From: Streptomyces termitum
GTDB taxonomy: Bacteria > Actinomycetota > Actinomycetes > Streptomycetales > Streptomycetaceae
Assembly (NCBI RefSeq): GCF_014650175.1
Contig: NZ_BMUL01000005.1
Span: 1-64,000 of the forward strand
DNA: 64,000 nt
Direction: 5' to 3'
In this document: positions 35,207 to 44,962 of the stretch, piece by piece
Position numbering within the stretch: the stretch's first letter is position 1
Layout of the letters: each line of letters opens with the position of its first letter
Made by a program: the position numbers and the translations under genes
The notes under the pieces: generated by a model
Databases searched by the model: none
Told to the model about the DNA's origin: nothing
Seen by the model: the letters and a program-made list of their open reading frames with translations, nothing else

Positions 35207-36295
35207 GTGAGAACAGCGCTCGTCATCGGAACCGGACTGATCGGCACCTCCGCCGCCCTCGCCCTCGCGGGCCGGGGCGTCACGGTCCACCTCCGCGACC
35301 ACGACCCGGCGAGCGCCCGGACCGCCGCCGCGCTCGGCGCCGGCACCGACACGGAGCCCGAGGGCCCGGTGGACCTCGCGATCGTCGCCGTACCGCCCGC
35401 CCACACCGCCGCCGCCCTCGCCGCCGCCATGCGGGCCAGCGCCGCCCGCGGCTACCTCGACGTCGCCAGCGTCAAGGGCGGCCCGCAGCGCCAGCTGGAG
35501 GCCATGGGCCTCGACCTCACCGCGTACATCGGCACCCACCCCATGTCCGGCAAGGAGCGCTCCGGGCCGCTCGCCGCCGGCGCCGACCTCTTCGAGGGCC
35601 GGCCCTGGGTGCTCACCCCCACCCGGACCACCGACACCGAGGTCCTCAACCTGGCCCTGGAGCTGGTCGCGGTCTGCGGCGCCGTGCCCGTCGTCATGGA
35701 CGCCGACGCCCACGACCGGGCCGTGGCCCTCGTCTCCCACACCCCGCAGCTCGTCTCCTCGATGGTCGCCGCCCGCCTGGAGGAGGCCGAGGAGTCCGCC
35801 GTACGCCTCTGCGGGCAGGGCATCCGCGACGTCACCCGGATCGCCGCCTCCGACCCCCGGATGTGGATCGAGATCCTCTCCGCCAACCCCGGCCCCGTCG
35901 CCGACGTCCTGGCCGGCGTCGCCGCCGACCTCGACGAGACGGTCCGGGCGCTGCGCTCCCTGCAGTCCGCCGACGAGGAGAAGCGGCGCGACGGCGCCAC
36001 CGGCGTCGAGGACGTGCTGCGCCGGGGCAACGCCGGCCGGGCCCGCGTCCCCGGCAAGCACGGCACCGCCCCCGCCGCGTACGAGACCGTCGTCGTCCTC
36101 ATCGGCGACCGGCCCGGCGAGCTGGCCCGCATCTTCGCCGACGCCGGCCGGGCCGGGATCAACGTCGAGGACGTCCGCATCGAGCACGCCACCGGCCGGC
36201 AGGCGGGCCTCGTACAGCTCATGGTCGAACCCGCCGCGGCCCCGGCCCTCGCGGCGGCCCTCCGCGACCGCGGCTGGTCCCTGCGCACCGGCTGA
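35207..36295 (+). CDS. tyrA: Prephenate dehydrogenase
   Basis: 362 aa from GTG 35207 (AAGGA at 35193-35197). NAD(P)-binding VIGTGLIGTSAALALAGRG, substrate region IGTHPMSGKERSGPLAAGADLFEGRPW, DAHDRAVALVSHTPQLVSS, and a C-terminal ACT domain (VVVLIGDRPGELARIFADAGRAGINVEDVRIEH) for tyrosine feedback. Oxidatively decarboxylates prephenate in tyrosine synthesis. Followed by cmk, as in other actinobacteria. Confidence 0.95.
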   Translation: MRTALVIGTGLIGTSAALALAGRGVTVHLRDHDPASARTAAALGAGTDTEPEGPVDLAIVAVPPAHTAAALAAAMRASAARGYLDVASVKGGPQRQLEAMGLDLTAYIGTHPMSGKERSGPLAAGADLFEGRPWVLTPTRTTDTEVLNLALELVAVCGAVPVVMDADAHDRAVALVSHTPQLVSSMVAARLEEAEESAVRLCGQGIRDVTRIAASDPRMWIEILSANPGPVADVLAGVAADLDETVRALRSLQSADEEKRRDGATGVEDVLRRGNAGRARVPGKHGTAPAAYETVVVLIGDRPGELARIFADAGRAGINVEDVRIEHATGRQAGLVQLMVEPAAAPALAAALRDRGWSLRTG

Positions 36296-36430
36296 CCCCC
36301 GGGCGGCGGACCCCGGACGGCGCGGGCCCGGCACCGCTGGGCCGAACGGGTGCGGCGGACTCGGTAACCTTGTAGGGGCCCCCTGCGCATCCGCCGGGCC
36401 CGCCGCCCACCCAGGAAGGTCACCCTCACC

Positions 36431-37132
36431 GTGGAATCCGTGATCGTCGCCATCGACGGCCCCTCCGGCACGGGCAAGTCGAGCACCTCGAAGGCGGTCG
36501 CCGCCAAGCTGGGCCTGAGCTACCTGGACACCGGCGCCCAATACCGGGCGATCACCTGGTGGATGATCAGCAACGGGATCGACGCGAACGACGCCGACGC
36601 CGTCGCGGACGCCGCCGGCAAGCCGGTCATCGTCTCCGGCACCGACCCGTCCCGGCCCACCATCACCGTCGACGGCGTCGACGCCTCCGGCCCGATCCGC
36701 ACCGAGGAGGTCACCTCCCGGGTCAGCGCCGTCAGCGCCGTCCCCGAGGTGCGCGCCCTCATCACCGAGCTCCAGCGGAGCATCGCCCGCGGGGCGGCCG
36801 GCGGCATCGTCGTCGAGGGCCGGGACATCGGCACCACCGTCCTGCCCGACGCCGACCTCAAGATCTTCCTCACCGCCTCGCCCGAGGCCCGCGCCGCCCG
36901 CCGCTCCGGCGAGCTGAAGGGCGCCGACGTCCGGGCCACCCGCGAGGCCCTGGTCAAGCGGGACGCGGCCGACTCCAGCCGCAAGACCTCCCCGCTCGCC
37001 AAGGCCGGCGACGCCGTCGAGGTGGACACCACCGAGCTCACCCTCGACCAGGTCATCGAGTGCGTCGTCACCCTCGTGGAGGAGAGGCGGAGCGCGACCG
37101 AAGGCACCGAGAAGCGGGCGGGCGCCAAGTGA
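36431..37132 (+). CDS. cmk: Cytidylate kinase
   Basis: 233 aa. P-loop GPSGTGKS at residues 10-17; LGLSYLDTGAQYRAITWWM (CMP-binding); EGRDIGTTVLPDADLKIFLTAS (lid approach) and RDAADSSRKTSPLAKAGDAVEVDTT. Phosphorylates CMP/dCMP. GTG start preceded by GGAAGGT. The last codons overlap the start of the acyltransferase gene (GTGA). Confidence 0.96.
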   Translation: MESVIVAIDGPSGTGKSSTSKAVAAKLGLSYLDTGAQYRAITWWMISNGIDANDADAVADAAGKPVIVSGTDPSRPTITVDGVDASGPIRTEEVTSRVSAVSAVPEVRALITELQRSIARGAAGGIVVEGRDIGTTVLPDADLKIFLTASPEARAARRSGELKGADVRATREALVKRDAADSSRKTSPLAKAGDAVEVDTTELTLDQVIECVVTLVEERRSATEGTEKRAGAK

Positions 37133-37773
37133 CCCAGCCCTCCGCGAAGGGCGCCGTCGTCGGCCGCCGCATCGGCATCGGCCTGATGTACGGCTTCTGG
37201 AGGCCGCGCGTCCTCGGCGCCTGGCGGGTGCCGACCGCCGGCCCCGTCATCCTCGCCGTCAACCACGCGCACAACATCGACGGCCCCATGCTCATGGGCA
37301 CCTCCCCGCGCCCCGTGCACTTCCTCATCAAGAAGGAGGCGTTCGTCGGGCCGCTGGGCGGCTTCCTGGAGGGCATCGGCCAGGTGAAGGTCGACCGCGA
37401 CTCCACCGACCGGCACGCGATAGGCAACGCCCTGGGCGTCCTGGAGCGCGGCGGCGTCCTCGGCATCTTCCCCGAGGGCACCCGGGGCGAGGGCGACTTC
37501 GCCTCGCTGCGGGCCGGCCTCGCCTACTTCGCGGTCCGCTCCGGCGCCCCCATCGTCCCCGTGGCGGTGCTGGGCAGCACGGAGCGTCCCGGACGGCTGG
37601 TGAAGGGGCTGCCCGCCCTCCGCAGCCGGGTCGACGTCGTCTTCGGCGACCCCTTCGAGGCGGGCGACGGCAGCGGCCGGCGGACCCGCAAGGCGCTGGA
37701 CGAGGCGACGCTCCGCATCCAGGGGCACCTCACCGACCACCTGAAAAACGCCAGGCGCCTCACCGGGCGCTGA
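37129..37773 (+). CDS. 1-acyl-sn-glycerol-3-phosphate acyltransferase-like protein
   Basis: 214 aa. PlsC domain: VNHAHNIDGP (H46-x4-D51), KKEAFVGPLGGF, FPEGTRGEGDF and PIVPVAVLGS. Transfers an acyl chain in phospholipid synthesis at the membrane. GTG 37129 overlaps the cmk stop. A cmk-plsC-der row is known in actinobacteria. The long frame beginning in cmk is a shadow. Confidence 0.93.
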   Translation: MTQPSAKGAVVGRRIGIGLMYGFWRPRVLGAWRVPTAGPVILAVNHAHNIDGPMLMGTSPRPVHFLIKKEAFVGPLGGFLEGIGQVKVDRDSTDRHAIGNALGVLERGGVLGIFPEGTRGEGDFASLRAGLAYFAVRSGAPIVPVAVLGSTERPGRLVKGLPALRSRVDVVFGDPFEAGDGSGRRTRKALDEATLRIQGHLTDHLKNARRLTGR

Positions 37774-37849
37774 GCGACACTCCCAGTAGTGGCCCCGCGG
37801 CCCCGGCCGCCCCGGACCACCGACCACGAATGATCAAGGAACGGACTTC

Positions 37850-39298
37850 ATGAACGACCAGCACGACCACGGGGCACTTGGCGACGCCGAGTACGCGGAG
37901 TTCATGGAGCTCGCCTCCGAAGAGGGCTTCGACACCGACGACGTCGAGGCGGCGATCGAGGAGGCGGGCCACGGCCCGCTGCCCGTCCTCGCCGTCGTCG
38001 GACGGCCGAACGTCGGCAAGTCGACCCTGGTGAACCGCATCATCGGCCGCCGCGAGGCCGTCGTCGAGGACCGGCCGGGCGTCACCCGCGACCGCGTCAC
38101 CTACGAGGCCGAATGGGCCGGCCGCCGCTTCAAGGTCGTCGACACCGGCGGCTGGGAGCAGGACGTCCTCGGCATCGACGCCTCCGTCGCCACCCAGGCC
38201 GAGTACGCCATCGAGGCCGCCGACGCCTGCCTCTTCGTGGTCGACGCCACCGTCGGCGCCACCGACACCGACGAGGCCGTCGTCAAGCTGCTCCGCCGTG
38301 CGGGCAAGCCGGTCGTCCTCGCCGCCAACAAGGTCGACGGCCAGTCCGGCGAGGCCGACGCGGCCACGCTGTGGTCGCTGGGCCTCGGCGAGCCGTTCCC
38401 GGTCTCCTCGCTGCACGGCCGGGGCACCGGCGACCTCCTCGACGAGGTGCTGCGCAAGCTGCCCGAGGCCCCCGAGCAGACCTTCGGCAAGGCCGTCGGC
38501 GGCCCCCGCCGCATCGCCCTCATCGGCCGCCCCAACGTCGGCAAGTCCTCGCTGCTCAACAAGGTCGCCAATGAGGACCGCGTGGTCGTCAACGAGCTGG
38601 CCGGCACCACCCGCGACCCGGTCGACGAGCTGATCGAGCTGGGCGGGGTCACCTGGAAGTTCGTGGACACCGCGGGCATCCGCAAGAAGGTCCACCTCCA
38701 GGCCGGCGCCGACTACTACGCCTCGCTGCGCACGGCCGCCGCCGTGGAGAAGGCCGAGGTGGCCGTCATCCTCATCGACACCACCGACACCATCTCGGTC
38801 CAGGACCAGCGCATCATCACGATGGCCGTCGAGTCCGGCCGCGCCATCGTCATCGCCTACAACAAGTGGGACGAGCTGGACGAGGAGCGCCGCTACTACC
38901 TGGAGCGCGAGATCGAGACGGAGATGCAGCAGGTCTCCTGGGCGCCCCGGGTCAACGTCTCCGCGAAGACCGGCCGCCACATGGAGAAGCTGGTCCCGGC
39001 GATCGAGACCGCCCTCGCCGGCTGGGAGACCCGCGTCCCCACCGGCCGGCTGAACGCCTTCCTCGGCGAGCTGGTCGCGGCCCACCCGCACCCGATCCGC
39101 GGCGGCAAGCAGCCCCGCATCCTCTTCGGCACCCAGGCCGGTACCAAGCCGCCGCGCTTCGTCCTCTTCGCCTCCGGCTTCCTGGAGGCGGGCTACCGCC
39201 GCTTCATCGAGCGCCGGCTGCGCGAGGAGTTCGGTTTCGAGGGCACCCCGATCCACATCTCGGTCCGCGTGCGCGAGAAGCGCGGCAAGAAGAAGTAG
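37850..39298 (+). CDS. der: Ribosome biogenesis GTPase Der (EngA)
   Basis: 482 aa. Two GTPase domains with P-loops GRPNVGKS at 51-58 and 226-233, NKVDG and NKWDE base-recognition motifs, DTGGWE and DTAGI switch II motifs, and a C-terminal KH-like domain ([17 protein letters not shown] to [15 protein letters not shown]). The first 45 residues form an acidic extension ([13 protein letters not shown]) usual in actinobacteria. Acts in 50S subunit assembly. Confidence 0.97.
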   Translation: MNDQHDHGALGDAEYAEFMELASEEGFDTDDVEAAIEEAGHGPLPVLAVVGRPNVGKSTLVNRIIGRREAVVEDRPGVTRDRVTYEAEWAGRRFKVVDTGGWEQDVLGIDASVATQAEYAIEAADACLFVVDATVGATDTDEAVVKLLRRAGKPVVLAANKVDGQSGEADAATLWSLGLGEPFPVSSLHGRGTGDLLDEVLRKLPEAPEQTFGKAVGGPRRIALIGRPNVGKSSLLNKVANEDRVVVNELAGTTRDPVDELIELGGVTWKFVDTAGIRKKVHLQAGADYYASLRTAAAVEKAEVAVILIDTTDTISVQDQRIITMAVESGRAIVIAYNKWDELDEERRYYLEREIETEMQQVSWAPRVNVSAKTGRHMEKLVPAIETALAGWETRVPTGRLNAFLGELVAAHPHPIRGGKQPRILFGTQAGTKPPRFVLFASGFLEAGYRRFIERRLREEFGFEGTPIHISVRVREKRGKKK

Positions 39299-39306
39299 CA
39301 CCGGTA

Positions 39307-39360
39307 CGGGAAGGGCCGGGGCCGGAGTCGACGGTACGACTCCGGCCCCGGCCCTTCCCG
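39307..39360. terminator. Very long bidirectional terminator after der
   Basis: Perfect 24-bp stem (39307-39330 with 39337-39360), loop ACGGTA. Lies between der and the convergent small gene ending at 39374. Confidence 0.92.
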
Positions 39361-39373
39361 CGCTCCGGCCCGC

Positions 39374-39685
39374 TCAGAGGTTCCCGCGCGGCGCGGGCGG
39401 CAGCGCCGCCCGCGGGGGGAGCTGCCGCGCCGGGACCGGCCAGCGGGCCGGCGGCGGCCCGTGGAGGTGGTGCAGCCCGGTGCTCCGCGTCGTGCCGAAC
39501 GCCCGGAACGCCAGCTCCTCCTCGCCGCTGCGGTCGCCGGGGAGCGTGCGGAACGTCCGCCGGTACTCCGCGCACAGGGCGTCGAAGATCGGCGTCGCCG
39601 CGTACCCGTCCGGAAGGTCCCGCGCCGGACGCATGGCGGGGATCGGACTCGGATACGGCTGGGGGAAGGGGTCGTATGGGTGCAC
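39374..39685 (-). CDS. Small hypothetical protein
   Basis: 103 aa from GTG 39685 (starts VHPYDPFPQPYPSP); ATG 39634 is a shorter alternative. Not recognised. It is Pro/Arg-rich with a central stretch AATPIFDALCAEYRRTFRTLPGDRSGEEELAFRAFG. Codon third positions are almost all G/C in this frame, which supports coding. No clear ribosome site. The frame continues upstream to 40804 as antisense shadow of the next gene. Confidence 0.62.
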   Translation of the reverse strand: MHPYDPFPQPYPSPIPAMRPARDLPDGYAATPIFDALCAEYRRTFRTLPGDRSGEEELAFRAFGTTRSTGLHHLHGPPPARWPVPARQLPPRAALPPAPRGNL

Positions 39686-39822
39686 ACAGGTGCCAACGAC
39701 CCCGCCGTCCCCGGGATGCGGGCGGCTCTCCGAAAGAGGGGCCCGGCGGGGGCGCGGCACGGCCGGAACGCCCGAGGGCCGTCCCGGTCCGCCCGGCCCC
39801 CGCTCCGGGCGCCCGTCGTCCA

Positions 39823-40605
39823 TCAGGTGCCGGCCAGCGGCATCGCGGCGGCGACCAGCCGGCCGTTGACCGCGGCCTTCTCCAGGGCGTCGCGCAGCAG
39901 GTCCTCGCGGGGCTGCTGGCCGATGGAGCCGACCGGGGCGGCGAAGACCAGGACCGTGTGCGACTTGTTGGCCGCGGCGCGCCAGCCCTCGGTGACCTGG
40001 AGCGGCTGGTGGGCCTGCCACCAGGCGGCCTGGCCGATGCCGCCCGCGCCCGGCTGGAGCACCGAGTGCAGCTGGCCCATCGCGACCAGGACCGACCAGC
40101 CGGGGAGGGTGGCGGGCCGGGTGTTCAGGTCCGCGACCGGCTGGAAGCCCTGGTCGGCGAGGAGCGGCAGGAATTCGTCGGTGAGACCGCCGGAACCGGG
40201 CCGGGCCACCGGCGCGGTCGGCTCCACCACCAGCGCCGGGTGCAGCTCGCCGTCGATGAGGACGAGGCCGCTGGTGACGCCCAGCACCGCCTGCTCGGGG
40301 TGGGAGGCGGTGAGCGCGTCGGCCGCGTCGGCGGCGGTGATGGAGGCGACGGCGCCCTGGAGCTGGTCCTCGGCGACCCGCACGACCTGGGACGGGATGC
40401 AGGTGGCGTGGGCGAAGGCCAGGACGGCGGTCTCCTCGCCGACGAACAGCACCGTGCTGGTGCGCTCCTGCTCGGAGTCGCCCGGCGTGCGGCAGGAGGT
40501 GCAGTCGTAGCTGCCCGGGGCGTTGTCGCCGGCGAGCAGCCGGTCGGCTTCTTCGTCGCCGATCTCGGCGCGTACGTCCTCGCTGACGTCGAGCATGCGC
40601 GGCAC
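39823..40605 (-). CDS. Hypothetical protein (260 aa), conserved in Streptomyces
   Basis: Start GTG 40605, with AGGGAG 6 nt upstream; ATG 40596 and an upstream ATG at 40695 are alternatives. No family recognised with certainty. The N-terminal part has SYDCTSCRTPGD (a CxxC pair); the middle reads as an alpha/beta domain (LFVGEETAVLAFAHATCIP, SGLVLIDGELHPALVVEPTAPVAR). No signal peptide or membrane helix. Confidence 0.75.
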   Translation of the reverse strand: MPRMLDVSEDVRAEIGDEEADRLLAGDNAPGSYDCTSCRTPGDSEQERTSTVLFVGEETAVLAFAHATCIPSQVVRVAEDQLQGAVASITAADAADALTASHPEQAVLGVTSGLVLIDGELHPALVVEPTAPVARPGSGGLTDEFLPLLADQGFQPVADLNTRPATLPGWSVLVAMGQLHSVLQPGAGGIGQAAWWQAHQPLQVTEGWRAAANKSHTVLVFAAPVGSIGQQPREDLLRDALEKAAVNGRLVAAAMPLAGT

Positions 40606-40832
40606 GGGGGGCTCCCTGGAGTCGGTGCGGACGGACCCGGGCCGTTCCCGGGCGTCCCATGCCGAGTTCAACGGGCCAGGCGCGGGCGGGGTCACGCGCG
40701 GGGGCCGGGCAAGTTGCCCCCGCGCGCCGCGGCCGGGGTCCCGGGCGGGCCGTCTCCGGCCGTGCCGCCGACCGGGTGGAAGTGAACAGTGTTCCGCGCG
40801 GCACCGGTCCGGGCCGCGGAGGGCCGACCTAG

Positions 40833-41537
<705 letters not shown>

Positions 41538-41703
41538 CGCCGAACGGCCCTTCCCGCCCCGGACGCGCCCCTCTGACCAGGGCCCCTTCCGGGCCTCCTC
41601 CCGCTCCCCCGCGCCCCCGTCCGGCCCCCGGCCGACCGGGGGCGCCCGCGTGCCGCCCAGTACAGTCGGCCGAACCGAACAACTGACCGGGGGGAACCGG
41701 CAG

Positions 41704-42987
41704 ATGCGCATCTCTTTCCTGTTGCACAACGGCTATCACTACGGGGGCACGATCCGGACCACGTTCACGCTCGCCGGCCAACTCGCGGAGCGCCACGAGG
41801 TGGAGATCGTCTCGGTCTTCCGCCACCGCGACCGGCCCTGGCTCGACCTGCCGCCCGGGGTGACCCTCCGCCACCTCGTGGACCTGCGGAAGGAATCGCC
41901 GGGATACGACGGCGACCACCCCGACCACCACCGGCCCGCCCGGGTCTTCCCGCGCGGCGACGGCCGGTGGAAGCAGTACAGCGCGCTGACCGACGCGCGG
42001 ATCGGGGAGCACCTGGCCGCGGTGGCGGCGGACGTCGTCGTCGCCACCCGGCCGGGGCTCAACGTGCAGCTGGCCCGGCAGGCGGCCCCGGGGCCCGTGC
42101 TGGTCGCCCAGGAGCACCTCGTCCTCGACGGGCACAGCTACCGGCTGCGCCGGGACATCGCCCACGAGTACGCCCTCCTGGACCTCGTCACCACCGTCAC
42201 CGAGGCCGACGCGCGCGCCTACCGGCGGCTGGGCCTGCCCGCCGGGGTCGGCGTCGAGGCCGTGCCCAACAGCGTGCCGGCGCCCGCCGGACCGCCCGCC
42301 GACCCGGCGGCCCGGGTGGTCGTCGCGGCCGGCCGGCTCACCCGGGTCAAGCGGTACGACGTCCTCGTCGACGCCTTCGCGCGGGTGGCCGCCGAGCACC
42401 CGGACTGGAGCCTGCGGATCTACGGCGGCGGGGACGCCGCGCAGAACCTGAGGTCCGCGCTGGACCGGCAGATAGCGGCGCTGGGGCTCGGGGAGCGGAT
42501 ACGGCTGATGGGCCAGGTCCGGACGATGGAGCAGGAGTGGGCGAAGGGCTCCATCGCGGCGGTGACCTCCGAGCGGGAGGCGTTCGGCATGACGATCGTG
42601 GAGGCGATGCGGTGCGGCCTCCCGGTGGTCGCCGCGGACTGCCCGCACGGGCCGCGCGAGATCGTCGAGGACGGGGTGGACGGGCGGCTCGTCCCGGTCG
42701 GCGACCCGGACGCGGTCGCCGGGGCGCTGCGGGAGCTGATGGCGGACGAGGAGCTGCGGGCGGCGGCGGGCCGGGCGGCCCGCACGGCGGCGGAGCGCTT
42801 CGACCCGGCGCCGGTCGCCGCCCGCCACGAGGAGCTCTGGACGCGGCTCCTCGACCGGGGCGCGGTCTCCCGGGCGCACCGCCCCGGGGCCGCCGCCCTG
42901 CACGCGGCCGTGGGCGGCGTGCTGGACGCGGGCTACACGCTGAAGGCCGCCGCGGGCCGGACCCTGCGCCGCGCCGGACTGCGCTGA
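41704..42987 (+). CDS. Glycosyltransferase family 4
   Basis: 427 aa from ATG 41704 (GGGGGGA upstream). N-terminal FLLHNGYHYGGTIRTTFTLAGQLA; UDP-sugar side VAAGRLTRVKRYDVLVDAFARV, IRLMGQVRTMEQEWAKGSIAAVTSEREAFGMTIVEAMRCGLPVVA (E-x7-E motif), and EIVEDGVDGRLVPVGDPDAVA. Similar enzymes build cell-wall or capsule glycans; acceptor unknown. It stands alone, with a 380-nt gap downstream. Confidence 0.88.
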   Translation: MRISFLLHNGYHYGGTIRTTFTLAGQLAERHEVEIVSVFRHRDRPWLDLPPGVTLRHLVDLRKESPGYDGDHPDHHRPARVFPRGDGRWKQYSALTDARIGEHLAAVAADVVVATRPGLNVQLARQAAPGPVLVAQEHLVLDGHSYRLRRDIAHEYALLDLVTTVTEADARAYRRLGLPAGVGVEAVPNSVPAPAGPPADPAARVVVAAGRLTRVKRYDVLVDAFARVAAEHPDWSLRIYGGGDAAQNLRSALDRQIAALGLGERIRLMGQVRTMEQEWAKGSIAAVTSEREAFGMTIVEAMRCGLPVVAADCPHGPREIVEDGVDGRLVPVGDPDAVAGALRELMADEELRAAAGRAARTAAERFDPAPVAARHEELWTRLLDRGAVSRAHRPGAAALHAAVGGVLDAGYTLKAAAGRTLRRAGLR

Positions 42988-43374
42988 CCGGGACCGCGCC
43001 GGACCGCGCCGGACCATGCCGGCCGGTCCGGGCGGAGGGGTTCCTTCCGGGCCGTCGGGATTCCGTCGCGGCGGCCGCCGGGGGCGGGTCCGCGTTCCGT
43101 TATCGGACGGCCGGGACAGGTGTAGGCATTGTGTAAGGGAACGGTGGGGGAGTCGCGCGCGGCGCTCTCCCGCAATTCGCGGAACCGGTCCCCGTGCGGT
43201 AATTCGGGGCGGTCCCGCACCTCTTGTCGAACAGTTCGCACGGGCTGTCGGGATTCTTTTCGAATAGGCGGGGAAACCGTCGGAAACGGGCATTCCGCAA
43301 GAGGCGCGGAGACCGCCGCGACCGTCGAGAAGTTGTGACGCAAGCGTGACCGCGAGGGGACTAACGTGGTTCCC
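42988..43374 (+). other. Intergenic region, less GC-rich than surroundings
   Basis: About 385 nt before the I78 gene. The stretch 43110-43350 is visibly lower in GC than its neighbours. Short frames exist on both strands but have poor third-position GC and no recognisable domain. No convincing promoter pair or RNA element was identified. Confidence 0.5.
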
Positions 43375-43590
43375 ATGGCACCCCTACCGCGCATCCCCGA
43401 ACCGCCCCGAGACGCGCCCGAGTCCTATGTGGGCCTCGACGCGGACGGCGCCGCCCAGCTCGCCCGCACACGCGGCTGGCGCGTCGTGCGGACCCTGCCG
43501 CCCGGCGCGGTCGTCACCATGGAGTACCTCGCCGGACGCCTCAACATGGAGGTCGAGGACGGCACCGTCACCCGCTGCTGGGCCGGCTGA
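43375..43590 (+). CDS. Peptidase inhibitor I78-family-like protein
   Basis: 71 aa from ATG 43375 (MAPLPRIPEPP); GTG 43366 has a better spaced AGGGGA and is an alternative. The sequence ARTRGWRVVRTLPPGAVVTMEYLAGRLNMEVEDGTVTRCWAG follows the I78 pattern in which the C-terminal strand inserts in a protease or similar partner. No signal peptide, so probably cytoplasmic, with an unknown partner. Confidence 0.82.
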   Translation: MAPLPRIPEPPRDAPESYVGLDADGAAQLARTRGWRVVRTLPPGAVVTMEYLAGRLNMEVEDGTVTRCWAG

Positions 43591-43604
43591 CGGCGGACAC
43601 GGGA

Positions 43605-43636
43605 AAGGGCCCCCGCCACACGAGGCGGAGGCCCTT
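43605..43636. terminator. Bidirectional terminator
   Basis: 13-bp stem with one C-A mismatch (43605-43617 with 43624-43636), loop ACACGA, between the I78 gene and the convergent PAP2 gene. Confidence 0.85.
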
Positions 43637-43656
43637 CGCCGTACGGAAGGGGCCGG

Positions 43657-44553
43657 TCAGGCGGTCAGGCGGTCCGAGGACGGCCGGGCGGCGGAGCTCC
43701 GGGCGGCGGTGCCCACGCTCTCCCGGGACGGCTCCTCGGCGCCCGCCGGGCGGGTCGGGAAGACCGGCCGGGGGCCGCCGGACGCGACCGGCAGCGAGGG
43801 CACCAGGCGGCGCCGGGACCGCAGCCCCTCCCTGATCCGGTCCCGCTGGGCGAGCACCCACTCCTCGGCCACCGCGATCACCGGCTCGCACCACGGCAGC
43901 GCCAGCAGGACCAGCAGTCCGGCGGCCCAGCCGAGCAGCACGTCGCTCAGCCAGTGCGTGCCCAGGTAGACGGTGGTGAGGCCGACGCCCAGCGCGACCA
44001 CCGCGGAGAGCGCCGACAGGTAGCGCCGGGCCCGCGGGGTGGTCGCCAGATAGGCCAGGATGCCCCAGGTCACGACCGCGTTCGCGGTGTGACCCGAGGG
44101 GAATATGTCCCCGCCCGCGAACAGTTCGGGCGAGCCGACCTGTGTCGCGTAGTGGGGGCCGAGCCGGCCGAGTCCGAGCTTCACCGCGCCCACGGAGACG
44201 TTGAGCAGCAGCAGGGCCGCGCCGAGGCAGAGGAGCGGGCGCAGGGTGTGCTGGCGCCAGGAGCGCCAGCCCAGCCAGGCCGCCACCATCACGGCCGTGG
44301 GGCCGCGCTGGCCGAGGACGACGTAGTAGTCCAGGAAGGCGTGCAGCTCCGGCCACTGCTGGTAGGGGCGGAAGAGCATGATCTTCCAGTCGAGGGTCAC
44401 CAGCCAGGTGGACAGCAGCACCGCCACCACGATGAGGAGATAGAACGCCGACGTCCCGCCGAAGAGGGCAAGACGCGTCCGGGTCATCCGCGGGACCTCT
44501 ATCTTCGGCGGGACCGGCTCCCGGTCCAGCCGGGCAAAGATGTCGGTACGCAC
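43657..44553 (-). CDS. PAP2-family membrane phosphatase
   Basis: 298 aa from GTG 44553. About six membrane segments; PAP2 active-site motifs KLGLGRLGP, PSGHTAN (catalytic His) and GTHWLSDVLLGW (second His and Asp). C-terminal tail of about 60 residues is cytosolic and disordered. Acts on lipid phosphates, such as undecaprenyl pyrophosphate or phosphatidic acid. TAACGT lies 7 nt upstream of the GTG with no Shine-Dalgarno, so a leaderless start is likely. Confidence 0.9.
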   Translation of the reverse strand: MRTDIFARLDREPVPPKIEVPRMTRTRLALFGGTSAFYLLIVVAVLLSTWLVTLDWKIMLFRPYQQWPELHAFLDYYVVLGQRGPTAVMVAAWLGWRSWRQHTLRPLLCLGAALLLLNVSVGAVKLGLGRLGPHYATQVGSPELFAGGDIFPSGHTANAVVTWGILAYLATTPRARRYLSALSAVVALGVGLTTVYLGTHWLSDVLLGWAAGLLVLLALPWCEPVIAVAEEWVLAQRDRIREGLRSRRRLVPSLPVASGGPRPVFPTRPAGAEEPSRESVGTAARSSAARPSSDRLTA

Positions 44554-44962
44554 CCAATCGACGTTACAGGGGGTGCGCGGCCGTCCCGGTCGATCCGCTC
44601 CCTTCGTGATGACGATGTGATGTGAAGCGGGTCCCGGCGGCCGGCCCATTCCGGACGCCCGTCGGAAAATCCGATGACCTCCGGTCCTTTTGCCGCCGGA
44701 GGCGATTGCCGGAACCCCGATCGCACGGCGCGGAATTACTTCGCACGCCCGTCCGCACGGAATTCCACGTGACGCGCGGACCACCCGAAGTGGCGTACGC
44801 CACACCGGGGGTCCCGGCGGCGTGAGAGGTGCGACACCCTCTCGGGGCCCGTACTCGCGTACGCTGACGGCTCACTCGCCCCTCCTCGCCGGGCCGCTCC
44901 ACGCCATCAGTCCAGGTCGGCGGCGCCCGCCGGGAGCGAGAGCGTCACTTGGAGGTACGTAC
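44554..44962. other. Divergent intergenic region between PAP2 and MFS genes
   Basis: 409 nt without a gene. It contains a lower-GC section (44650-44780) and the two GCGTACGC palindromes described separately. The promoter of the MFS gene was not located with confidence. Confidence 0.5.
44790..44864. promoter_or_regulatory. Two GCGTACGC palindromes upstream of the MFS exporter
   Basis: GTGGCGTACGCCAC is a perfect 14-bp palindrome (44790-44803); its GCGTACGC core recurs at 44857-44864. The sites lie about 160 and 100 nt before the MFS start. They may be operators for an unlinked regulator; no regulator gene is adjacent. Confidence 0.4.

Noticed and set aside
43100..43338. Short frames on both strands before the I78 gene
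   Set aside because: Poor third-position GC, no ribosome sites, no similarity to known small proteins.
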